Below, piece after piece: positions 9,067 through 17,856 of a stretch of 64,000 bases of DNA. This DNA is from Endozoicomonas montiporae CL-33 (GTDB lineage: Bacteria; Pseudomonadota; Gammaproteobacteria; Pseudomonadales; Endozoicomonadaceae). Below the pieces are notes generated by a model that saw nothing but the letters and a program-made list of their open reading frames with translations, did not search any database and was not told the DNA's origin. The stretch's first letter is position 1. Every line of letters starts with the position of its first letter. The translations under genes were made by a program, and so were the position numbers. The stretch covers positions 3,547,215-3,611,214 of the forward strand of contig NZ_CP013251.1 of NCBI RefSeq assembly GCF_001583435.1, read 5' to 3'.

Positions 9067-10115
9067 TCAGGGCGCAGCACTTTCAGCGGGATATTGAACA
9101 TCAATCCAGTCGCGATTCAGTCTGGACGTTTCGGCTGCCGCACCAGCTGCACACATTTGAGCCATTCGCCAAGGATTGTTCAAGGTTCGTTCACCTTGTT
9201 GCAAGGCGTTAAAAAATGCGATAACCGACTCATGAATACCTGGCCAACCTGCAACTGGAAGGATTGGGTCTACCTGCTTCTGCGACCACTCAGGATTCGC
9301 TCTGGTGCGCCATTTCAGGTTGCCAGTAAAGTAGCTGGCTACCAGGTCTCCCTCCGTACCATGTACCGTCAGTGTGGTCTCGTCACTGGCCACAGCCGCA
9401 GCAATATTGGCTCTTAAAGTCGCGGAAAAAGTACCAAAATCCAGTACCGCGAGGCTTTGGTTCTGACTAAGACTGCTGATATAGTCGGAATCTTCAAGCA
9501 CCATGACCCGTTTGGGCAGTTTGCCTGACACCCGTGAGATAACATCAAAATACCAGGGCGCAATATTATTGATCAGGGACAGCTCACAGTCAGGAATTGG
9601 TCCCCAGTTTGAGTTCAGCTCCAGAGATATATGACGAATGTCGCCAATGAGATTGTCATTGATCAGATCAGAAGTCTGCTGAAACACCGGGGTATAAACC
9701 AGTTCCGTATCACCGTGAAGCAGTTGAGAAGCATTCTGCAAAACGTCCAGCATCGCCGGAATACGTTCTGGCTGATTAGAAATGGGCGGTTCATAAAAAA
9801 TAGCAACCCCGGTTTCAATAGCCTGCCTCAGGTAGCTTTCATGCAATTCATCAGGTACTGCAATGAACAGGGCATCCAGGCTTTCTTGCGCTAACAGTTT
9901 TGTGAAGTCCTCGTACAGGGAAAGGTGCGCACCAATATCCTCTCTGGCCTTATCGAGGGTTGCTTTGCTGCGGGCGCAGACGGCCACAATTTCTGCTCGA
10001 CCATCCTTTTGAATCGCTGGACCATAAGCTTCCCTTCCCCACCAGCCGTACCCAACAGAGCCACTCTTAAAGGGGCGCTGACGGATGAAGAAGAATCTTT
10101 TAACTTGTTGTTCAT
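9067..10115 (-). pseudogene. Gfo/Idh/MocA-family oxidoreductase, frameshifted near the N-terminus
   Basis: The gene starts at 10115 (MNNKLKD...APLRVALLGT). The Rossmann-fold start then loses frame at about 10045-10053. The downstream frame reads GWWGREAYGPAIQKDGRAEI and then VAVCARSKATLDKAREDIGA to the stop at 9067-9069, which restores the expected dinucleotide-binding domain. Later landmarks are LDALFIAVPDELHESYLRQA and FYEPPISNQPER, where family members usually have a catalytic 'EKP' motif; here it reads YEPPI, so Lys is replaced. Family enzymes are NAD(P)-dependent sugar or inositol dehydrogenases. One base gain or loss explains the break. Either it is a pseudogene or a sequencing error. 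Confidence 0.75.
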
Positions 10116-10327
10116 GGGATTTTACACCTGAGAAGAAAAAATACGGAGATCCAAGGATTGTAGCTGGATCATTTCATTTTGGGAGAGAGGCTGATAGTTG
10201 GATAAAACCATCATATTGACTATTTTTTAACCTGCGTGTTCTGGCTCTGATTTTAATGGTTTCGGGCAGGAAGTCTACTCCTAATCCTGTTAGAATTTTC
10301 ATCAATAATAATCACAAAAATTTTGTA

Positions 10328-10664
10328 AGACGCTGTTTTAAAAGCTATAGACCACTGACTCAAGAAAATTCGTACACAATGTATTGTATTACCCTTCATA
10401 TAGTGACAGTATTTCTGGAGAAATATTACTTGCCTGTATGATCAAGCACTTTAAGAAAATCCTAAGGTTTGGGCAGACTGCGGTTACAGAGGGTATCTGG
10501 AAGAGTGGTTTTATCGGAGAAAGCCGAGACGAGAGCTGGAAATCACAAAGCGCCCACGGGGTAAATTTGTTGTGCAAGCCAGGCGATAGGTCGTAGAGAG
10601 AACCTTTGGGTGGCTTGAAGATGGAATTGGTATAAGGGGCTGGTTTAGTTTTAAAACAGCCTCT
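10328..10664 (+). mobile_element. Degenerate IS5-type element (337 bp)
   Basis: Inverted ends AGACGCTGTTTTAAAAGCTA (left) and AGAGGCTGTTTTAAAACTAA (right, opposite strand) bound the remnant. Inside, the frame beginning near 10467 reads WADCGYRGYLEEWFYRRKP, then RGKFVVQARR, a TAG, then VVERTFGWLE. This is the C-terminal catalytic stretch of IS5-family transposases, in which RRWVVERTFGWL carries the last Glu; the Trp codon has become a stop. Most of the transposase is deleted. The left end is also found at 3720-3786. Confidence 0.72.
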
Positions 10665-10730
10665 TATGGGACTAGCAACACAGAATATACCAACTTACCT
10701 CATTCCCACGAAGGTGGGAATCGACCACGA

Positions 10731-11421
10731 ATCGGGATAGGGTGGAGCCTCGCGGCTCCACTCCTCCCACAACACCCAGCGTACGGGTCCGTACTGGGCG
10801 TTTCGGTTAGTTAAGCGTCTACCATCAGCACAAACATGACAATGGAAGGGTCAGTGATACAAGACATATGACTCACACCACCCGCCGGGCTTTTGTAATC
10901 CTGTAATGCCGATATAGTCTCAGCTCTTATGACCTTGCAGCTTTCGGTTCCGCCGTCACCGCTTGGCATGAGCACCAGTGTTTGCTGGCCTTTGTCTGCG
11001 TCCGATATATCGAGAAACAGAAACTAATCACCGCTCTAACCGTTCAGGCCTTCACTGACTTCGCCAGCTACTATGCCGTCTGCTGACTTCTGTATGGCGA
11101 TCAGGACATCTTACGATGACCTCAGTCTGAAATATCAGACACCAGACAGACCTCCCGAGGTAAGTTACACCGCCTTCCCTGCACAACTGCCGGATTTACT
11201 GTCCGAGTGTCCGGATGAGTATGGGACTTCGTCATCACATGCTGACTCGTCCTCACGCAGACAGCCTCATATCCGATTTCTATTCGTCAGCTCGCAGTTT
11301 TGCTCCACACTGCCTTCAGTCTGCACCTCGCGATACAAACCTTGTGCTTCGCTAGCCCTTCGCCCTCATCTGGCTGGGCAGGGGACTTTCACCCCCAAGC
11401 TGTGCAACATGCTCGGCACAC
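10731..11421 (-). ncRNA. Group II intron RNA without a reverse-transcriptase ORF
   Basis: Read on the minus strand, this 691-nt stretch has the landmarks of a bacterial group II intron. It starts GTGTGCCGAGCATG (5' consensus GUGYG) at 11421 and continues with GGGGGTGAAAGTCCCC. Further on come TGACGAATAGAAATCGGATA, GGGAGGTCTG and CAGAAGTCAGCAGACGGCAT, the text that normally precedes the intron-encoded protein. Near the 3' end a hairpin of the CCCAGTACGG/CCGTACGCTGGG type is followed by GTTGTGGGAGGAGTGGAGCC and ends CTATCCCGAT at about 10731, as in domains V-VI. The usual ~1.2-kb RT/maturase gene is missing between these parts. Domain limits are by eye. Confidence 0.72.
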
Positions 11422-11430
11422 TTGAACTAC

Positions 11431-11450
11431 CTCGCAGCAAGCTGCGAGGT
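11431..11450. repeat. Perfect hairpin CCTCGCAGC/GCTGCGAGG
   Basis: A 9-bp stem with an AA loop sits about 10 bp outside the 5' end of the group II intron and beyond the 3' end of the IS200-type gene. It may be the subterminal hairpin recognised by the IS200 transposase, the hairpin target recognised by the intron, or both. A related CGCAGCAAGCTGCG hairpin occurs at about 11991-12004 at the other side of the IS200 gene. Confidence 0.6.
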
Positions 11451-11470
11451 ATCTATGCATAGTCGCAAGT

Positions 11471-11941
11471 TCACTGCATGAACAAGCTCATTTGATTTGG
11501 GTTCATTGGTGACCTATATAGCTGTTGATAGTCGTTATTTCCTTGATTCTTAACATATTTAGCTATTACGTCTTCTCCAGCATTCTGCCCTACTGTCGTC
11601 ATAAAATAACCGGAACTCCATAACGCACCACCCCATAGCTCCTTCCTTACTTCTGGGTTGCGTTTAAATATTTCTCTCGCCGTAATGCTTTTTACCGTTT
11701 GGACAATATCCTTAGGACTTAGCGTTGGTACTGACTGTATCAAAAAGTGGACATGATCCTTGTCTGTTCCAATTTCCAAAAAATATATCTCATAACGGTC
11801 AGTTATATCTAAACAAACTTTCTTGAGTGTGTCGTCTACATCTGCACTGAACACTACTCGTCTATATTTTGCAGGGCAGACTAAATGATACATAAGTACA
11901 GTTACATTGTGAGATTTTCGGATAAAACTGCTTTTAGCCAT
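11471..11941 (-). CDS. tnpA: IS200/IS605-family Y1 transposase
   Basis: A 156-residue protein. The HUH motif appears as DHVHFLIQS (about residue 63), and the catalytic Tyr is in AKYVKNQGNN (about residue 129). The N-terminus HNVTVLMYHLVCPAKYRRVV is typical of the family (YHxVWxxKYRR). IS200-type TnpA moves single-stranded DNA by recognising subterminal hairpins. Matching hairpins flank this gene (11431-11450 and about 11968-12004). The element abuts a truncated nucleoside phosphorylase gene, so its insertion or a linked deletion probably broke that gene. No tnpB is present. Confidence 0.9.
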   Translation of the reverse strand: MAKSSFIRKSHNVTVLMYHLVCPAKYRRVVFSADVDDTLKKVCLDITDRYEIYFLEIGTDKDHVHFLIQSVPTLSPKDIVQTVKSITAREIFKRNPEVRKELWGGALWSSGYFMTTVGQNAGEDVIAKYVKNQGNNDYQQLYRSPMNPNQMSLFMQ

Positions 11942-12010
11942 CTCTCCAATGTAGACACAAACCCATGCTGCGGCTAACGCCGCAGAATCGCAGCAAGCTG
12001 CGGGGAATCA

Positions 12011-12238
12011 GACCCTAGGCTTCGCATTGAAATGGAAGCCTCTGCCATCTTTACCACTGCGCATCGTAAGGGGATTCGTGCCGCGGCTATTTATGGTGCC
12101 TCGGTGAACCTGGCGACTAACGAAATTTATTACGATGATGGTACCAAGGAAAGTGATAACCAGAAGCTGGTTCAGGCGTGGGAAGATGAAATTCAAATAG
12201 TGCTAGAAGCGATTTATCGCTTTGAAAATCAAAAATAA
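12011..12238 (+). pseudogene. Nucleoside phosphorylase, C-terminal fragment
   Basis: Only about 75 residues remain, ending at TAA 12236-12238. The text LRIEMEASAIFTTAHRKGIR matches the substrate-binding MEMEA motif of uridine phosphorylase/MTA-phosphorylase-type enzymes, in which the Glu and Met contact ribose, followed by AAAIYGASVNLAT. The N-terminal two thirds are missing and are replaced by the IS200-type element and group II intron. An intact copy would cleave nucleosides to base and ribose 1-phosphate. Its position directly upstream of mtnA suggests it once belonged to nucleoside or methylthioadenosine salvage. A Rho-independent terminator follows. Confidence 0.75.
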
Positions 12239-12267
12239 GTTTCAACTAAATTAGTTTCATTTAACCT

Positions 12268-12307
12268 GAAAACGGACAGGCAATTCTATTACCTGCCCGT
12301 TTTCTTT
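12268..12307 (+). terminator. Rho-independent terminator after the phosphorylase fragment
   Basis: GAAAACGGACAGG pairs with CCTGCCCGTTTTC across a loop of about 11 nt (one mismatch), and is followed by TTTTAT. It isolates mtnA from upstream transcription. Confidence 0.85.
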
Positions 12308-12488
12308 TATTCAGCATTTTCCTTTCAAACTATTTCTATTCACTCGCCCTCATACAAACGCTAATCATTTATTTAAAAAATAATTTTTCGTTCATGACAA
12401 TTGTCATTTTTGCCACACACATTAATGCCTACCATAAAGTTGCATTTACGTTCGACTCTGAACCCACCGCATTATTAAAGGCAGTTCT

Positions 12489-13592
12489 ATGAAAATTGAT
12501 GGCAAGCAATACCGTTCCGTCTGGCTTTCTGACGATAAAAAAAGTATCCATATTTTTAATCAGGAACGGCTTCCCTACAGTCTGGAAATTCTTACTCTCA
12601 GCACAATGGCAGAAGCTGCAGACGCTATTGTTACTATGAAAACCAGAGGGGCTCCACTCATCGGCGTGGTTGGTGCCTACGGCCTTGCCTTTGCCATCAG
12701 CGAAGATACCAGTGACAGGCATATAGAAGACAGTTACAAGGTGCTTGTTGAAACACGTCCAACGGCCATTAACCTGAAATGGGCACTACAGCGACTGAAA
12801 CAGGCTGTTTTAAACGTGCCAGAAATATCCCGAAAAGAACTGGCTTTCAAAGTCTGTGCAGACATTGCTGACGAGGATGTAGAGCTCTGCAAAAACATTG
12901 GTATTCATGGTCTTGAACTGATCAAGCAGATCGCTGCAGCCAAACCAGAAGGCGAAACCGTTAATATTATGACCCATTGCAACGCGGGCTGGTTAGCAAC
13001 CGTCGATTGGGGAACCGCTTTGGCTCCTATTTATATGGCGTATAACGAAGGCATCGATGTACATGTCTGGGTTGATGAAACCAGACCCCGTAATCAGGGC
13101 ACACTGACCGCATTCGAACTTGGCAAACACGGCGTAAAACATACTCTTATTGCTGATAATGCAGGCGGCCACCTGATGCAGCATGGTGAAGTGGATATGG
13201 TCATTGTCGGTACCGACCGGGTTACTGCTAATGGCGATGTCTGCAATAAAATTGGCACCTACCTGAAAGCACTGGCCGCGAAAGAGAATCGGGTTCCTTT
13301 CTATGTTGCCCTGCCCTCTCCTACGATCGACCCTGAAGTGGCTGACGGCGTAAAAGAAATTCCTATCGAACAGCGTGCCGGTCAGGAGCAGTCCCACGTG
13401 CAGGGTATAACAGAACTGGGAAAGCGGGGTATCGTTAATACCGCACCTGAAGGAACCCGTTGCGCTAACTATGCCTTCGATGTCACACCGGCAGAGCTTG
13501 TAACCGGGTTAATCACTGAGCGTGGTTTCTGTGATGCCAACAGACAATCCATAAAGAAGATGTTTCCGGAATTGCTTTCATCTTCCAAGTAA
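12489..13592 (+). CDS. mtnA: S-methyl-5-thioribose-1-phosphate isomerase
   Basis: The 367-residue product has the family signatures: [20 protein letters not shown] (substrate phosphate site, about residues 49-68), [19 protein letters not shown] with the catalytic Cys (about residue 162), [17 protein letters not shown], and [20 protein letters not shown] with the catalytic Asp. It isomerises 5-methylthioribose 1-phosphate to methylthioribulose 1-phosphate in methionine salvage. The ATG follows AAAGGCAG. It has its own long leader after the upstream terminator. No other mtn genes are in the window. With the upstream phosphorylase broken, its substrate must come from an enzyme encoded elsewhere. 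Confidence 0.95.
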   Translation: MKIDGKQYRSVWLSDDKKSIHIFNQERLPYSLEILTLSTMAEAADAIVTMKTRGAPLIGVVGAYGLAFAISEDTSDRHIEDSYKVLVETRPTAINLKWALQRLKQAVLNVPEISRKELAFKVCADIADEDVELCKNIGIHGLELIKQIAAAKPEGETVNIMTHCNAGWLATVDWGTALAPIYMAYNEGIDVHVWVDETRPRNQGTLTAFELGKHGVKHTLIADNAGGHLMQHGEVDMVIVGTDRVTANGDVCNKIGTYLKALAAKENRVPFYVALPSPTIDPEVADGVKEIPIEQRAGQEQSHVQGITELGKRGIVNTAPEGTRCANYAFDVTPAELVTGLITERGFCDANRQSIKKMFPELLSSSK

Positions 13593-13609
13593 TAAATTAA
13601 CCACTCAAT

Positions 13610-13631
13610 GCTCCGGAGTTTATTCCGGAGT
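13610..13631 (+). terminator. Short hairpin after mtnA
   Basis: CTCCGGA-GTTTAT-TCCGGAG forms a 7-bp stem without a clear T tract. It may be a weak terminator or mRNA-stabilising hairpin between mtnA and the tsx-like gene. Confidence 0.4.
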
Positions 13632-13751
13632 ATTCAACCAAAGCTTCTCAACATAATCTCAATACAAAGAGGCGCTGATGAAAACGAAGTATATGTTGCC
13701 CCTGTTGTCTTTGTTTCTTATTACGGGTGCTGCACAGGCTGATTTCTTATA

Positions 13752-15397
13752 CTCGATGCTGCAGTTTTACCTAAACAAGTAACGTATTTATCTCGATTCT
13801 AAGCTGCATCTAAAAGTTTAAACTTCCGGGCGTGTGCTTTGAGTGAGTCAGTTGCCTTTTGTTCTCCCAGGTCTCTACCAGCCATATGCCTGCTCGACTC
13901 CCGCTTGGGCAAAGTATGCTCTAAGGCTAAGGCCAGAGCCTTAAGCTCGGTATCTGGATCTTCCGATTCAACCACTGATTTCACCGTAGCAAGCAAGGCT
14001 TCTGCATTGAGGCGTTCGATCAGACAGCCTGCGGGCATTCCGGCCTGTTTGTTTTTCAGTAGGACGAATTGCTCAGGGTGCAGTAACAGCATGTGTTCGC
14101 ACAGCAGGCTCAGGATCACGCCGCGCTGCGATCCGTCAGCACCTTGCTGTTTGCTCAACCTGTTCCAGCCACAATGAGCTTTCCAGTCTTGAATGAAAAC
14201 CTCGACCAACCACCTCAAGGTGTAAATCCTGGCTATGTCGGTATGCCGCCATGACATATCTGAAGCCACCAGATAGCGATAATCCTCTTCACCCTCATAC
14301 TTCAGGGCAATAACAAAACGTCTTTTCCCATGAGCCTTAACATACAGCCGAGCAGCCAGCATCGTGACCTGCTCTTCTTTGCCACCGCGTATTATGAGTT
14401 GAGTTTCAGCGCCTTTCTGGCGCGAAAAGTAAGCTTTGAGAGTCGCTTCCGAGTGGTTTCGGTTGGATACTTTCTGATTCGAGCGCAGTTGGCTGACAAC
14501 CTGGGCTCCGCCTGTTATTTCCGCAGCCTTATCCATAAAGTCTCCTGTGCCATACAGTGCATCAGCGAGAATTGCTTTGATCGTAATGTTGGGAAACGAA
14601 TCAACAAATTCTTGCAGCATAACCAGCGTCAACGACTGCATGGTGGGGTAACGAACATGATCTGGCTCAGGACGGTTCGGTCGTTCTTTTTTCTGAATGC
14701 CTTGCTTCCTGAGCGCCTTGTCTTTCTTCCTCCATGCAGATAACTCAGGGTCAGGAATATAAAAGCGAAACCCTACTGGAAAGGTAGCTACTTCAGTAAC
14801 GAGCACCATAAACACCAGTTCCTGCCCATTAAAATAACCACCTGTTGATTTGTCTTTTATCTTATGGGCACCGTCGATTTTTGAAGTCCTTTTAGTGCGC
14901 TTTTTTCCTGTATCGTCGATAGCAAGGGTTCCACTTTGTATTCCATAGCGTAGAAGAATATTTCTGACGCTGGCCTGTAGCAGGCTTTGCCATGCAATTT
15001 CTGCTTGATAAAACATCCAGCACAGACGGGTCGCTTTGAATCTGCCTAAGCTTCTGCGCTCAAAAGCAGCCCAGTTAATAGTTTTAGTTACCACGATTCC
15101 CATGATAAAAACGCCCAGTGCCACTTTCTGGGATCTACTCAACTGCGCAGAGGAATTGATGGACTTGAGCGAATCATTCAAAGCATCCAGAAAGGCAGTG
15201 ACAACGGGTAATGGGCGAATTAGCAAGATACGACACTTGACGGTTATTAAGTTCCTATGAGATCTTACCTCCAACCTGCTGCTGTGGCTATGATGGAATC
15301 TCGCAAGGCTTGAATTCGGAGCTGCAGTAGTAGTCTGCTCTTATGCCACCCTGCCATTTCCTGCTCTCCCTCAAATATCAAAAACTGCAGCATCGAG
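13752..15397 (-). mobile_element. IS4-like insertion element within the tsx-like gene
   Basis: A 1646-bp element with 17-bp terminal inverted repeats (CTCGATGCTGCAGTTTT at 13752 and its reverse complement ending at 15397). The pentamer TTATA flanks it on both sides (13747-13751 and 15398-15402), a target duplication. Removing the element plus one TTATA restores the interrupted reading frame exactly. Confidence 0.9.
13799..15274 (-). CDS. DDE transposase of the IS4-like element
   Basis: A 491-residue protein. The first Asp pair is in SGTLAIDDTGKKRTKRT (about residue 117), the second Asp in IKAILADALYGTGDFMD (about residue 235), and the Glu in YTLRWLVEVFIQDWKAHCGW (about residue 367), matching the DDE arrangement of IS4/IS701-type transposases. 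The 5-bp target duplication differs from the 4 bp usual for IS701, so the family is left open. The frame is intact, and the perfect duplication suggests recent movement. Confidence 0.88.
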   Translation of the reverse strand: MEVRSHRNLITVKCRILLIRPLPVVTAFLDALNDSLKSINSSAQLSRSQKVALGVFIMGIVVTKTINWAAFERRSLGRFKATRLCWMFYQAEIAWQSLLQASVRNILLRYGIQSGTLAIDDTGKKRTKRTSKIDGAHKIKDKSTGGYFNGQELVFMVLVTEVATFPVGFRFYIPDPELSAWRKKDKALRKQGIQKKERPNRPEPDHVRYPTMQSLTLVMLQEFVDSFPNITIKAILADALYGTGDFMDKAAEITGGAQVVSQLRSNQKVSNRNHSEATLKAYFSRQKGAETQLIIRGGKEEQVTMLAARLYVKAHGKRRFVIALKYEGEEDYRYLVASDMSWRHTDIARIYTLRWLVEVFIQDWKAHCGWNRLSKQQGADGSQRGVILSLLCEHMLLLHPEQFVLLKNKQAGMPAGCLIERLNAEALLATVKSVVESEDPDTELKALALALEHTLPKRESSRHMAGRDLGEQKATDSLKAHARKFKLLDAA

Positions 15398-16149
15398 TTA
15401 TACGGTTGGGCAAAACTTAAATACGACTATCAAGCCCTTGACCATGGCACTGAAAATGTAAACAGGCCGAATCAACAACTCCTTGGTATAGAAGGAGGCT
15501 CGGCTTTCGACTGGGGGGAATTCTACGGTTTCTATGATCTGGAAGGCATTGACCGAAACAGTGCCAACAGAAACCAGGTGGTGAACCTTGAAGCCCATTA
15601 TTACCTTGCAGACACCGGCTTAAGCCTGTTTGGCAAGGTGTACAGTATCAACAGTACTCATAACAATGAAACCAATCAGTTTCTCGGACTCGGGTATACC
15701 GGACTGCAAGGTAACAACTGGTGGTTTAAGCCCTGGCTTGCCAGTCATTATGTGAACGTTAACAATGAGTTCGACAACCTGAAATACTCCGGTTTTAACG
15801 GTCTCGCGCTAGGCTGGACTGCCGCCTATCGGTTCAATGTGGGTTCACAGAATTTCTTTCTTGGCAACTGGAATGAAATAGAGTTCGAACGTAATGGCAA
15901 ATACGCCCGGGCCAATCACGGCAAAACTGGCGTCAATGGTGCTGTTTCACTGGGGTGGAATGCTACGGACAAAATCAGTCTTGAACTGGCCTACCGTTAC
16001 TTTCATAACAAGCTAGGCTACAACAATCTGGGCGATGCCATTGTGTATCGGGTGGCATACAGCTTTGGTTCCTGACAGGTTTTCAGGCAGACTTGCCTGA
16101 CCAAAGCCAAAACCTACACCTGTACCTACACCCATCCAGTAAAAACAGC

Positions 16150-16188
16150 AAAGCCCGAAGTGATCACTATCGCTTCGGGCTTTGTTTT
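16150..16188. terminator. Strong Rho-independent terminator, probably bidirectional
   Basis: AAAGCCCGAAGTGA and TCGCTTCGGGCTTTG pair around a short loop, with T-rich text on the right and A-rich text on the left. It lies between the tsx-like gene and the convergent tRNA-Arg and can stop both. Confidence 0.9.
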
Positions 16189-16191
16189 AGC

Positions 16192-16268
16192 TGGCGCTCC
16201 CTAGAGGATTCGAACCTCTGACCTGCCCCTTAGGAGGGGGCCGCGCTATCCAGCTGTGCCAAGGGAGC
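16192..16268 (-). tRNA. tRNA-Arg, anticodon CCU
   Basis: A 77-nt cloverleaf including an encoded CCA. The acceptor GCTCCCT pairs with AGGGAGC, with discriminator G. The anticodon stem GCCCC/GGGGC encloses loop CTCCTAA, giving anticodon CCU (reads AGG). The T-arm has AGAGG-TTCGAAT-CCTCT. It is isolated, with no neighbouring tRNA and no visible integrase. A terminator lies directly downstream at 16150-16188. Confidence 0.95.
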
Positions 16269-16371
16269 ATAGAAAAGCCAGCGGGCTGGTAGTTCCGGCT
16301 GGCTTGCTGCGTATTGTAACCAAATCTGTGCTGGTTTCAAACATTGTCTGCGCTATAACCCGCATTAAAAG

Positions 16372-16566
16372 TCATTCTTTGCTGTCAGTGCGACTCGGGT
16401 AATCCAGACTCCGTTCAAAATCTATTATTTTTTGTGCGAGTTTCGAACTGTTGACTGTTAACGTGCCGTCCAGGTAAGCCTCTCTGAAAGCTTTAACCTT
16501 CTCCTCTGAGCCACCCACTTCTACAACTTGTGTCGCTTTATATTCCGGCTGGACTTTATCTTCCAT
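16372..16566 (-). CDS. Small FlgM-like protein (possible anti-sigma-28 factor)
   Basis: A 64-residue protein preceded by a strong GGGGAGG ribosome binding site. The stretch EEKVKAFREAYLDGTLTVNS and then SKLAQKIIDFERSL resembles the C-terminal sigma-binding half of FlgM, in which an '(E/K)KV..LR.AI..GTY.VD...IA.KM..FE' pattern forms the two helices that bind FliA. FlgM is usually 90-100 residues, so this protein has a short N-terminus. No flagellar genes are near. The partner-switch regulators at 17857-19563 lie on the other strand 1.3 kb away. The similarity is by motif only; it may equally be an unrelated small protein. Confidence 0.5.
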   Translation of the reverse strand: MEDKVQPEYKATQVVEVGGSEEKVKAFREAYLDGTLTVNSSKLAQKIIDFERSLDYPSRTDSKE

Positions 16567-16888
16567 GATTCCTCCCCTGCCTAGTGAACGAATAATAGTG
16601 ACATAAGCTGAAGAAGGCTTCCAGCGAACTCTATCTCATTTTCGGCAAACCAAAACGTAAATTTATGCTGATTAAAGATATGATTGAGGTGGCTCATATT
16701 TAGCAAATAATCACCGATAAAGCGTATTGTGCAGACCAGAAAACCATATGCCGGGCAATATTTGTATTTTATCAACGGTTAGTGGGATACTGTTAGCGTT
16801 ATAGCCTGCGCTCCCATGAGCAAGAGTCAGCACAAGCCAAACAAGCTGGACTACTTTAAGAAAAATAAAAGGACATGAGGACAGGACT
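16567..16888. other. Intergenic stretch with no recognised gene
   Basis: This 322-bp stretch separates the divergent FlgM-like and mlaA genes. It must hold both promoters. Short frames inside it have neither ribosome binding sites nor similarity that I recognise. Confidence 0.4.
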
Positions 16889-17617
16889 TTGACTTTTTTT
16901 GCTTGTTCTAATAGTCGTTGCGCACTGTCACGAATGCTGCAAATCCTGACTGCAGTGCTTCTGACCGGTTTCATTTCTCACTCTTATGCCGCAAAAGGTG
17001 TGTCCTTTGACGACCCCTGGGAAAATGTGAACCGGTCCATCTTTGGCTTCAATGACTGGGTCGATACCCATGCCCTGAAACCCGCTGCACAAGGGTATGA
17101 CAAAATTACCCCGAAACCCATTCAATCACTGGTCAGCAACTTTTTTTCCAATCTTGGTGAACTGCGAAATGCCGTGAATTCACTGTTGCAGCTTAAACCG
17201 GTGGATACGCTCACGGCGGTGGGACGGTTTGGCCTGAACTCAACCATTGGCATGCTCGGTTTGCTGGATGTTGCCAGCCCACTGGGAATAGAACGCCGGT
17301 ATCAGGACTTTGGCCTGACGCTGGCACACTGGAACGTACCCTCCGGTCCATATGTTGTCATGCCATTACTGGGCCCCAGAACGGTTCGTTCCGGGGTTGG
17401 TATTGTGCCGGACAGTATGGTCAGCCCCAAGCAAATGGTTGAGCCCATGAGTGACCGGATCATTGCTAACGGTCTGGATATTGTTAACACCCGTGCCGCA
17501 TTACTGACCTCTGAAGACCTGATCGTCGGAGATCGCTACTCCTTCATTCGAGACGCCTACCTGCAGCGCCGTAATTACATTATTACCGGCGAACTGCCTG
17601 AAGACGACGACTTCTGA
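16889..17617 (+). CDS. mlaA: MlaA/VacJ-family phospholipid-removal protein
   Basis: A protein of up to 242 residues with the MlaA signature DDPWENVNRSIFGFNDWVD (about residues 40-58), the conserved FFSNLGELRNAVNSLLQ, and FGLTLAHWNVPSGPYVVMPLLGP, abbreviated here to its core. MlaA sits in the outer membrane with OmpC/OmpF and moves mislocated phospholipids back towards MlaC. Residues 16-34 form a signal peptide ending SHSYA, and no lipobox Cys is seen, unlike E. coli MlaA. The frame opens at TTG 16889; ATG 16934 (MLQILTAVLL) is the better start, leaving a normal signal peptide. mlaA-regulator-STAS-dusA order recalls Pseudomonas. Confidence 0.9.
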   Translation: MTFFACSNSRCALSRMLQILTAVLLTGFISHSYAAKGVSFDDPWENVNRSIFGFNDWVDTHALKPAAQGYDKITPKPIQSLVSNFFSNLGELRNAVNSLLQLKPVDTLTAVGRFGLNSTIGMLGLLDVASPLGIERRYQDFGLTLAHWNVPSGPYVVMPLLGPRTVRSGVGIVPDSMVSPKQMVEPMSDRIIANGLDIVNTRAALLTSEDLIVGDRYSFIRDAYLQRRNYIITGELPEDDDF

Positions 17618-17856
17618 CAGCGGCTGAACATCAGTGCATGATGATCCGACCGGGTGCCCATGCACTGCTTCTGTCGTCGATCATAAATCCCTCTAATAAT
17701 AGATCACAACCATACACATTCGCTTGCAGCCATCAAAGGTTGAGAGTATGTTTCAACTGTATCTTACAGCCGTGCACCAAAGGTGGTTGAACAATCTATG
17801 CACAGGATTTTGCAAGACCGGTTTTATTTTATTAGCCAGCAGCCGTGGAATATTCT

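Larger units (their letters stand above)
13678..16075 (+). pseudogene. Tsx/OmpK-type outer membrane channel gene, split by an insertion element
   Basis: Joining 13678-13751 to 15403-16075 and removing the element and one TTATA copy gives an open 249-codon frame. It starts MKTKYMLPLLSLFLITGAAQA (signal peptide, given here as residues 1-21 in outline) and continues ADFLYGWAKLKYDY. Landmarks of the nucleoside-specific channel family follow: LLGIEGGSAFDWGEFYGFYD, a series of alternating beta strands, and the C-terminal ELAYRYF...VYRVAYSFGS, ending near an aromatic residue as outer-membrane barrels do. The channel would let nucleosides cross the outer membrane. Its position after mtnA and a phosphorylase fragment fits nucleoside salvage. 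It is now non-functional unless the element excises precisely. Confidence 0.88.

Noticed and set aside
11073..11462. Plus-strand frame of 129 codons
   Set aside because: It lies antisense to conserved group II intron RNA text; such frames are often annotated as hypothetical proteins but have no support.
16192..16268. tRNA-Arg as an integration site of a genomic island
   Set aside because: No integrase and no direct repeat of the tRNA 3' end were seen nearby.
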